Positions 6,512-11,359 of a DNA stretch of 11,359 bases are shown here, piece after piece. The notes beneath the pieces are model-generated. The model was not told the DNA's origin. It did no database searches and saw only the letters and a program-made list of their open reading frames with translations. Made by a program: the position numbers and the translations under genes. The first letter of the stretch is position 1; every line of letters begins with the position of its first letter. The stretch is from assembly GCA_003446665.1 (NCBI GenBank), contig DMCT01000112.1, positions 9,949 to 21,307 of the forward strand, given 5' to 3'. The stretch is from Synergistaceae bacterium. GTDB taxonomy: Bacteria; Synergistota; Synergistia; Synergistales; Thermovirgaceae.

Positions 6512-7201
6512 ATGGACTATATCCTGGAAGGTGTTATCGGAGCGTTTCAACTGCTTTTATCCGGACATGAAGAAACTTACTCTGCGGTGGCAACTACACT
6601 AAAGGTTTCTACGCTCTCTATAGCCATATGTCTTCTGGTCGGCATACCTCTGGGGTTTCTTCTCGGGTACGGACATTTCCCGGGAAAGAGAGCCTTGAGG
6701 ACTGTGGTGGATACCCTCCTCGCTTTACCTACCGTTGTAGTTGGTCTTCTCGTTTATGCTTTCATCACGAGGAGGGGACCACTCGGGGAAATAGGACTCC
6801 TTTTTACCATCCCTGGCATCGCAATAGGACAATTCATTCTGGCCCTGCCTATAGTAGTCTCTTTGACCGCAAGCGCGGTAGAGGAACTCGACCCCAAACT
6901 AAGACTCACACTCAAGACCCTCGGAGCCACAAAGCGGCAGGTAGCGCTCTCCTCACTTTGGGAGGGTCGTTATTCCGTCATGGTGTCCGCTGTAACAGCC
7001 TACGGCCGTGTAATTTCCGAGGTAGGAGTGTCCATGATGTTAGGTGGCAATATAAAATGGCATACCAGGACGATAACAACAGCGATTGCACTCGAGACCG
7101 GAAAAGGCCAATTTTCCATGGGTATAGCCCTCGGATTGGTTTTGCTTACATTGGCTTTCGCGGTAAACACAGCTGTGTCGGTACTGCGGAGGAGAGCGTG
7201 A
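6512..7201 (+). CDS. tupB: Tungstate ABC transporter, permease
   Basis: Inner-membrane permease carrying tungstate from TupA across the membrane, powered by TupC. It has 229 residues, usual for TupB. Hydrophobic segments lie near 25-52, 64-86, 95-123, 155-178 and 203-225, with an amphipathic N-terminus. The cytoplasmic coupling (EAA-type) loop is TLGATKRQVALSSLWEGR (136-153), followed by AYGRVISEVGVSMMLGGN (163-180), a stretch typical of tungstate/molybdate permeases. ATG 6512 is preceded by GGGAAGTG at a short distance. The next gene, tupC, starts one base after its stop. Confidence 0.93.
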   Translation: MDYILEGVIGAFQLLLSGHEETYSAVATTLKVSTLSIAICLLVGIPLGFLLGYGHFPGKRALRTVVDTLLALPTVVVGLLVYAFITRRGPLGEIGLLFTIPGIAIGQFILALPIVVSLTASAVEELDPKLRLTLKTLGATKRQVALSSLWEGRYSVMVSAVTAYGRVISEVGVSMMLGGNIKWHTRTITTAIALETGKGQFSMGIALGLVLLTLAFAVNTAVSVLRRRA

Positions 7202-7202
7202 A

Positions 7203-8231
7203 ATGACCCCCATCTATAAACTTGAAAACCTGAAAAAAGTTTATGACGAAAGAACAGTCCTGGACATCGATGACCTGGAGATACAAGAAGGCGAGATTAT
7301 CGGGCTTATCGGCCCGAACGGCAGCGGTAAAAGCACTCTTTTGAGAATCTTGGCTTTGCTTGAGAAACCCACGGAGGGGGACATCTACTTCCGGGGAGAA
7401 CCGGCTGTTTTTGAAGAAAACAAACACAGGAAACACGTGACCATGCTTCTTCAGAATCCTTTTCTCCTTAAACGCACCGTATTCGAGAATATAGCTTATG
7501 GGCTCAGGATGCGGGGTCAAGTCGACAAACTAACCGAAAAAGTACATGAAGCCCTGAAGATGGTTGGGCTGGATCCGGGAAATTTTTCCGGCAGGAAATG
7601 GTACCAACTTTCCGGAGGCGAGGCTCAGCGGGTAGCCCTGGCTTCCCGACTGGTTCTAAGACCAAAAGTCATTTTGCTCGACGAACCCACGGCAAGCGTA
7701 GACACGGCCAGCGGACGCATAATTCAGAACGCGGTTTTGAAGGCACGCGATATGTGGGGTTCCACATTGGTGATAGTCACTCATGATCTGGCCTGGATAT
7801 ATGGTGTTGCGGAAAGGATCTTATCGCTTTTCCGTGGCAAGCTGATAAAAGAAGTACCGGAAAACATCCTGGCCGGCGATTGGCGTCCCTATGGCAAAGG
7901 CCTGTCTGCACTAAAATTGTCTGATGGTCAGTTCGTAATAGGTGCGGGGAATTTCTCTCACGATTCTGTAGCGATACTGGACCCTGAAGACGTGATTATC
8001 GGTCTCGAAAAACCCGCGATCGATTCGGCGCTGAATTCCTTGCGCGGTACGATAACCGAAATGTCGCTGGAAAACGGTACAGGCCAGGTCCTTGTCAAGG
8101 TGAAAGTAGCGGACAGGCTCTTTACATCCGTCGTTACCGGATGTTCGGCCGAAAACCTGAGACTCAGACCGGGAACGGCTGTTTTCTTGCATTTCAAGGC
8201 ATCTGCGATCAAATGGATGCGGCACTCGTAG
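7203..8231 (+). CDS. tupC: Tungstate ABC transporter, ATPase with C-terminal Mop/TOBE domain
   Basis: ATP-hydrolysing subunit of the tungstate importer, on the cytoplasmic face of TupB. It has 342 residues. The ABC domain (1-230) shows Walker A GPNGSGKST (37-45), Q-loop LLQNP (82-86), signature LSGGEAQRVALA (136-147), Walker B VILLDEPTASVD (156-167) and the switch histidine H194. Residues about 240-342 add a ModC-like C-terminal region with a TOBE/Mop-type fold (SLRGTITEM... to ...HFKASAIKW, 279-338). Such domains can bind molybdate or tungstate and shut down transport when the cell is replete. GGAGGAG lies 8 nt before ATG 7203, 1 nt after the tupB stop. Its stop abuts that of the convergent membrane-protein gene. 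Confidence 0.94.
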   Translation: MTPIYKLENLKKVYDERTVLDIDDLEIQEGEIIGLIGPNGSGKSTLLRILALLEKPTEGDIYFRGEPAVFEENKHRKHVTMLLQNPFLLKRTVFENIAYGLRMRGQVDKLTEKVHEALKMVGLDPGNFSGRKWYQLSGGEAQRVALASRLVLRPKVILLDEPTASVDTASGRIIQNAVLKARDMWGSTLVIVTHDLAWIYGVAERILSLFRGKLIKEVPENILAGDWRPYGKGLSALKLSDGQFVIGAGNFSHDSVAILDPEDVIIGLEKPAIDSALNSLRGTITEMSLENGTGQVLVKVKVADRLFTSVVTGCSAENLRLRPGTAVFLHFKASAIKWMRHS

Positions 8232-8726
8232 TTATTTGAAAAAACCGAGAAGCCAGGGGTAATACGTCGCAAGGGCTCCTGGTGTAATACAAAAAACCAA
8301 GTAACTTCCCATACCTATGCAGGACTGCACGATAGAAAGCAAATCCTTGCGTGGCTCTTTCCGCGCGAGGTAACCCAAAGCACCTACACATAAAAGAAAT
8401 GCGGCAGTGTGATATCCCCAACCTGATTGCAAACCTGCTTTCGATATGGCCTCATAAGCCCTCAGGACGCAGTATGCGCCCCATCCGGCTTGTATATAAG
8501 TCTCCGCAAGAAAGAGTATTGTTCGAAGGGGGTACCAGATTATTTTTCTCGCTGCAGGTGGTACTTCTTCCTCATCAACTTCTGCATGCAGCTCGTTATC
8601 GCTGATCCAGGTGTCGCTTTTGAACGCTCTCGTCAGAAACAACACAGGCAAGCGTACACCGTAGGAATAAGCGATGCCGAAAGTTATAGCCGCGGCGCTT
8701 AATGAGAAAAAGAAAAGAACAAGCAT
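8232..8726 (-). CDS. Unrecognised four-helix membrane protein
   Basis: I do not recognise this family. The 164-residue product has an N-terminal hydrophobic helix (about 2-32), an acidic soluble stretch (residues 42-58, with DEEE at 51-54), and further hydrophobic segments near 62-90, 104-121 and 129-158, ending WLLGFFK. Aromatic and Gly/Trp residues are common (GWGAY, SGWGYH, TYYPWLLG). Four membrane helices are likely. It is a real gene by its GGAGGAG site 8 nt before ATG 8726, by membrane-protein composition and by its fit between neighbours. Its stop touches the tupC stop with no terminator between, so tup transcription would produce antisense RNA to it. It has a long leader of about 370 nt. 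No function can be assigned. Confidence 0.75.
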   Translation of the reverse strand: MLVLFFFSLSAAAITFGIAYSYGVRLPVLFLTRAFKSDTWISDNELHAEVDEEEVPPAARKIIWYPLRTILFLAETYIQAGWGAYCVLRAYEAISKAGLQSGWGYHTAAFLLCVGALGYLARKEPRKDLLSIVQSCIGMGSYLVFCITPGALATYYPWLLGFFK

Positions 8727-8771
8727 TCCGTCGACTCCTCCATCCCTGAAACCTTACCACCTGAAACCACC

Positions 8772-8828
8772 CGGCGACTTGAAACATCATTGCGACGCAA
8801 GTAAATTGTTTCAAGCCGCCGTTTTTTT
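8772..8828 (+). terminator. Plus-strand intrinsic terminator, likely end of the tup transcript
   Basis: GGCGACTTGAAACA (8773-8786) pairs with TGTTTCAAGCCGCC (8807-8820), 14 pairs with one G-U or mismatch, plus C8772-G8821. It is followed by a run of seven T (8822-8828). The 20-nt interior holds a smaller TTGC/GCAA hairpin (8790-8800). No plus-strand gene is visible just before it, so it most likely ends transcripts that left tupC 540 bp earlier. In the minus direction it has no T-run and lies in the leader of the membrane-protein gene. Confidence 0.7.
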
Positions 8829-8855
8829 GATTCTATGCCTTTTTTCTTTCTTCCA

Positions 8856-9026
8856 TCAATCAACCAGATCCCTGAGACAGACTCTTTTACGCAAAGCAGG
8901 GAAAAAGGCGCTCAAATTGCCATCGAAAAGATGTCCGAAAGGCTTTGTGATCCTTGCCTTATTTCTCTGTTTTTGTCCCTCAGAATAGCTTTTCCTTAAC
9001 ACTACACAGATATTGGTATCTTTCAT
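8856..9026 (-). CDS. Short ORF of 56 codons, uncertain (possible transposase remnant)
   Basis: ATG at 9026 opens 56 codons ending in TGA. AAAGG lies about 10 nt ahead, a modest ribosome binding site. The product is basic (many Lys and Arg), with SYSEGQKQRNKARITKPFG at residues 13-31. This faintly resembles the start of IS1634-type transposases (SYREGGK...R.. then LG), but the rest does not follow. It may be a leader peptide, a gene remnant or chance. It lies inside the transcribed leader predicted for the membrane-protein gene. Confidence 0.25.
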   Translation of the reverse strand: MKDTNICVVLRKSYSEGQKQRNKARITKPFGHLFDGNLSAFFPALRKRVCLRDLVD

Positions 9027-9099
9027 TTCTGTCACGCCTTTCTGAGTAAGAATTTGTCAGAACGCGCGACTCCCGCGGAAGTCTCCTTTTTGTATAAGT

Positions 9100-9128
9100 A
9101 ATATATATTAATGATTACTATTTGTCAA
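9100..9128 (-). promoter_or_regulatory. Near-consensus sigma-70 promoter inside the alaX 3' end
   Basis: On the minus strand, TTGACA (9128-9123, all six bases) is followed after 17 bp by TATATT (9105-9100, five of six). The start would be near 9093. It overlaps the last codons of the alaX-type gene and points at the membrane-protein gene. Confidence 0.65.
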
Positions 9129-10286
9129 TGTTTCCAGGGCCTTCAACCATGCTTTCGTGGATGTCTCGGATGTCATCCCCTGCACCCATTGCGGTCCTCC
9201 TCCGCCGTGGATCCCAAGTTGGGGGTTATTCTTTATGAAAGTTCGAAGGTCAACTTCAAGGTTCGCTTCCCTGGCCAGAACGAATGAGGCCTTGCCCTGC
9301 CCTTCTACGGAAAGGGCAAAAATGATCGATGCTGACCGTGTTTCCATCTTCTTTCGCACCGAAGGAGTTATCAAGTCCACCGGCAGGTTTTCGACCACAA
9401 CCGACAAAATTGAAATTCCACCCCACTCGGTCCTTTCCCACGGTAACATTACCATGTTCTTCAGCTTGTCAAGACTTTTGAACAACTCTCTGCGTTCATT
9501 CTGCAATGTTTCGTAAACACTCGGAAGCTTTTCAAGGGGACAGCCGATGTTCCGTAAAAGTGGACGCATTACCCGGCTATATGCCGTTAGGTATCTTTCC
9601 CGGTGAATGGTAAAATCAACGACCCATTCTGGTGCAGATCCTCTGAACCCGGTCACCAGGACACCTCCTACTTGCCCGGTGGAAGCGGTATGAGTTCCGG
9701 AGCAGGCTATGGTGTCGAATCCGGGAATTGAAACCACCCTAATCCCGGAATCCTTAACACGCTCCCAGTTTATCTTGAGATCCGGGATTTCAATCGCCTT
9801 TTCCCGGCTCATAACCTGTACCTTAACGGGCATGTCTTTCAAGATTATTTCCTGTGCTATCTCTTCCGCCTCAAAAAGGATTTCCCAGTTTATCTCGCCG
9901 CTATAGGACAAGGAAATAGAGCTCTCTTCCTCGCTTATGGCTACTTTGTATACAGCTAGTCCTTCATACCTGTTTTCCAAGACTCTGCTGAGGATGTGTT
10001 CTCCTGTATGCATGCGCGAAAGGACCTTGTTTCTTTCGACATCGACCACCGCTTCGACGGCCATGCCTTTTACAACCTGACCCTTTTTTAATTTTAGCTG
10101 CAGCACAGGTACTTCGTCACGAATAAAACAGTCTTTCACCTCGGCTTCGAAACCTTCTCCAGATAGTAGCCCACAATCTCCAGGTTGCCCTCCTCCGGAA
10201 GGATGAAATGGATTTTCATCCAGTACCACCAATGCTTTCTTCCCATCAGTTTCAAGCAATTCTTTTATACGAGCCCTACTGTTCAC
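9108..10286 (-). CDS. Alanyl-tRNA editing protein, AlaX-L type (AlaRS-related)
   Basis: Free-standing homologue of the alanyl-tRNA synthetase editing and C-terminal domains. The family hydrolyses Ser-tRNA(Ala) (and Gly-tRNA) in trans. It has 392 residues, matching the long AlaX form. An N-terminal barrel part carries NPFHPSGGGQPGD (25-37). The zinc-dependent editing centre is HTGEH (H93, H97) with CSGTH (C195, H199). A linker helix (about 240-275) leads to a DHHA1-like C-terminus with NPQLGIHGGGGPQWVQG near the end. All four zinc ligands are present, so it should be active. The start is GTG at 10286 with GGAGGT 6 nt ahead. It is divergent from the acylphosphatase gene. No obvious terminator follows its stop; a new promoter starts inside its 3' end. 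Confidence 0.92.
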   Translation of the reverse strand: MNSRARIKELLETDGKKALVVLDENPFHPSGGGQPGDCGLLSGEGFEAEVKDCFIRDEVPVLQLKLKKGQVVKGMAVEAVVDVERNKVLSRMHTGEHILSRVLENRYEGLAVYKVAISEEESSISLSYSGEINWEILFEAEEIAQEIILKDMPVKVQVMSREKAIEIPDLKINWERVKDSGIRVVSIPGFDTIACSGTHTASTGQVGGVLVTGFRGSAPEWVVDFTIHRERYLTAYSRVMRPLLRNIGCPLEKLPSVYETLQNERRELFKSLDKLKNMVMLPWERTEWGGISILSVVVENLPVDLITPSVRKKMETRSASIIFALSVEGQGKASFVLAREANLEVDLRTFIKNNPQLGIHGGGGPQWVQGMTSETSTKAWLKALETLTNSNH

Positions 10287-10329
10287 AAAAACACCTCCAA
10301 CTAATTAAACCCTGGCTGGCGCAAGTGCT

Positions 10330-10358
10330 TTCAGATGGCCTTTTCCCGATGATACACT
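10330..10358 (+). promoter_or_regulatory. Possible extended -10 promoter for acylphosphatase gene
   Basis: TTCAGA (4 of 6), a 17-bp spacer, then TACACT (4 of 6) with TG one base before the -10 box. The start would be near 10365, about 34 nt before the ATG. No convincing minus-strand promoter for the alaX-type gene was found in this spacer. Confidence 0.4.
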
Positions 10359-10398
10359 AAACCCGCAGATCGCGAGGAATATTACGGCGGGGGGTAAA

Positions 10399-10683
10399 AT
10401 GATGCCTCTGAAAGAAGCCTACGTAAGGGTATCAGGAATAGTCCAGGGAGTAGGCTATCGATGGCAAGCCATTCAGAAAGCTGAATCGTTGGGCCTTAAA
10501 GGGTGGATCCGCAACCGCCCCGACGGGGATGTTGATGCAATACTTCAGGGAGAAGAGACGGCAGTAATGGACATGATAGACTGGATGAGAAAAGGTCCAC
10601 CTCATGCTGTTGTACGTAACGTCTCGGTGCAGTGGAGTTTTCCGGTAAACCTTTTCGAAGATTTCCGTATCAGGGGATATTAG
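10399..10683 (+). CDS. acyP: Acylphosphatase
   Basis: Small cytoplasmic enzyme hydrolysing the carboxyl-phosphate bond of acylphosphates (for example 1,3-bisphosphoglycerate, carbamoyl phosphate or acetyl phosphate). It has 94 residues, full family length. The phosphate-binding loop is GIVQGVGYR (13-21) with catalytic R21; catalytic N39 lies in GWIRNRPDGDV (35-45). The usual C-terminal F-x-I-RGY end is present (DFRIRGY). A GGCGGGGGG stretch precedes ATG 10399; the in-frame ATG 10402 has a slightly better spacing and is an equal alternative. It is probably a single-gene transcript: own promoter candidate upstream, perfect terminator hairpin directly downstream. Confidence 0.95.
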   Translation: MMPLKEAYVRVSGIVQGVGYRWQAIQKAESLGLKGWIRNRPDGDVDAILQGEETAVMDMIDWMRKGPPHAVVRNVSVQWSFPVNLFEDFRIRGY

Positions 10684-10736
10684 ATATAGGGTACCACCCC
10701 GATTCAGGAAAAGGAGCGGTACCCTATATTATTTTT
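10684..10736 (+). terminator. Intrinsic terminator of acylphosphatase gene
   Basis: ATATAGGGTACC (10684-10695) pairs perfectly with GGTACCCTATAT (10718-10729), a 12-bp stem with a 22-nt loop, then TATTTTT. It begins at the acylphosphatase stop and ends at the argG stop, so it also separates the two convergent genes. In the minus direction the stem is the same but no T-run follows, so it would be weaker there. Confidence 0.8.
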
Positions 10737-11359
10737 ACTTGTCGGCTCCTACCACCTTAAGCTCCTTGATATCCATGCTCTTTTCCGAATGGACGGATTT
10801 CCAGGTTTGCACAGGAAGCCCCCAGATGGTGGTAAACCCTTTCGCCGCTTCATGATCGAAAGAATCGTTGGTTGAATAAGTGGCAATGTCGTCCACATAC
10901 AAGGATTTTTCCGCTTTGAGTCCTACCACTACGGCATTTCCCTTGTAAAGCCTGACCTTCACAACTCCGGTCACGTGTTTTTGAATGGAATCGAAAAATG
11001 CATCGAGGGCGGTCCTGAGCGGTGAATACCAATAGCCTACGTAGGTCAGTTCGGCGTACTGCAAAGACAAATTGGGTTTAGTCGTCAGGATGTCTTTGGA
11101 CAATGTCATTGTTTCCAGCGCCTGATGCGCCTGGAGAAGGACTACCGTAGCGGGACATTCGTAGACTTCCCTGCTTTTGAATCCAACGAGTCGGTCTTCT
11201 ATCATATCGATACGTCCTACACCTTGCTTTCCGGCAACCTCGTTCAATTTCGCAATCAGGCTGACACCGTCCATGTATTCTCCGTTGAGTGATACCGGAA
11301 TCCCCTTCTCGAATTCTATTTCGATATATTCGGGTTTATCTGGTGCATTCCACGGATCG
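10735..11359 (-). CDS. argG: Argininosuccinate synthase, C-terminal part
   Basis: Argininosuccinate synthase joins citrulline and aspartate using ATP, in arginine synthesis. The window holds the last 207 residues of a roughly 400-residue enzyme; the N-terminal ATP-binding part lies beyond the right edge. The reading frame enters at the edge as DPWNAPDKPEYIEIEFEKG, and continues with GVGRIDMIEDRLVGFKSREVYE, LLQAHQALETMTL and TYVGYWYSPL, all typical of the synthetase domain. The final SLYVDDIATYST and GFTTIWGLP are the family's C-terminal region. There is no frameshift. No argH is visible downstream; the gene ends a few bases from the acylphosphatase terminator, convergent with it. Confidence 0.96.
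   Translation of the reverse strand, partial: DPWNAPDKPEYIEIEFEKGIPVSLNGEYMDGVSLIAKLNEVAGKQGVGRIDMIEDRLVGFKSREVYECPATVVLLQAHQALETMTLSKDILTTKPNLSLQYAELTYVGYWYSPLRTALDAFFDSIQKHVTGVVKVRLYKGNAVVVGLKAEKSLYVDDIATYSTNDSFDHEAAKGFTTIWGLPVQTWKSVHSEKSMDIKELKVVGADK

Larger units (their letters stand above)
8727..9107 (-). other. Long leader / intergenic region upstream of membrane protein gene
   Basis: This 381-bp stretch between alaX and the membrane-protein gene, read on the minus strand, starts at a near-consensus promoter. It then has an AAAAAGGAG site (9082-9090) with no start codon at a proper distance, a small GACT...AGTC hairpin (9067-9082), a 56-codon ORF, and a long stem-loop 47 nt before the ATG. 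No known riboswitch was recognised. CTGAAACC occurs twice 15 bp apart near the gene (8746-8753 and 8761-8768). Confidence 0.5.

Noticed and set aside
8596..8814. 72-codon minus-strand ORF overlapping the membrane-protein start
   Set aside because: It is out of frame with the membrane-protein gene, includes the stem-loop, and has no good ribosome binding site; GGAGGAG fits ATG 8726 instead.
8674..8988. 104-codon plus-strand ORF
   Set aside because: It crosses the terminator stem-loop at 8772-8828, starts inside the opposite membrane-protein gene, and lacks a ribosome binding site.
1..11359. CRISPR arrays, tRNA/rRNA genes, intact insertion sequences
   Set aside because: No regularly spaced repeats, no tRNA-like TTCGANTC contexts with cloverleaf arms, and no full transposase were seen.

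Overview
The window is about 11.4 kb of bacterial chromosome at roughly 50% GC. Genes are tightly packed on both strands, mostly with strong AAGGAG-type ribosome binding sites and occasional GTG starts. There is no phage, plasmid, CRISPR, tRNA or rRNA sequence. The mix (tungstate uptake under a molybdenum/tungsten-cofactor RNA, a Cys/Met-type PLP enzyme, a VC1184-type class V aminotransferase, a stand-alone alanyl-tRNA editing protein) suits an anaerobic, amino-acid-fermenting bacterium. Synergistota, Thermotogota or a Firmicutes-like lineage are possible, but this is inference and no marker gene settles it.

Layout. (1) 1-997, minus: class V aminotransferase (cysteine-desulfurase-like, VC1184 subfamily), C-terminus cut by the window edge. 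(2) 1135-3005, plus: an HD-domain phosphohydrolase and a BaiN/HI0933-type flavoprotein, an operon with a 2-nt gap. (3) 5212-2990, minus: a trans-sulfuration-family PLP enzyme followed by a D-2-hydroxyacid dehydrogenase, whose 3' end overlaps the flavoprotein gene by 16 nt. (4) 5339-8231, plus: an extended -10 promoter, a Moco/Tuco-type riboswitch, an intrinsic terminator and then tupA-tupB-tupC (tungstate ABC transporter), with a strong hairpin between tupA and tupB. (5) 8726-8232, minus: a small unrecognised four-helix membrane protein abutting tupC tail to tail. Its roughly 370-nt upstream region carries a near-consensus promoter, a 56-codon ORF and a long stem-loop that acts as a terminator in the plus direction. 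(6) 10286-9108, minus: AlaX-type alanyl-tRNA editing protein. (7) 10399-10683, plus: acylphosphatase, followed by a perfect 12-bp terminator hairpin. (8) 11359-10735, minus: C-terminal half of argininosuccinate synthase (argG).

The best-supported regulated unit is the tungstate operon. The leader of tupABC has the conserved core of the Moco RNA motif upstream of a terminator, so tungstate import is probably controlled by the level of the finished molybdenum or tungsten cofactor. No plus-strand terminator was seen between tupC and position 8773. Leftover tup transcription should therefore run antisense through the whole small membrane-protein gene. The rest looks like housekeeping or amino-acid metabolism. 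I found no convincing new multi-gene system. The riboswitch-tup unit and the odd leader and antisense arrangement at 8232-9128 are the parts most worth checking.
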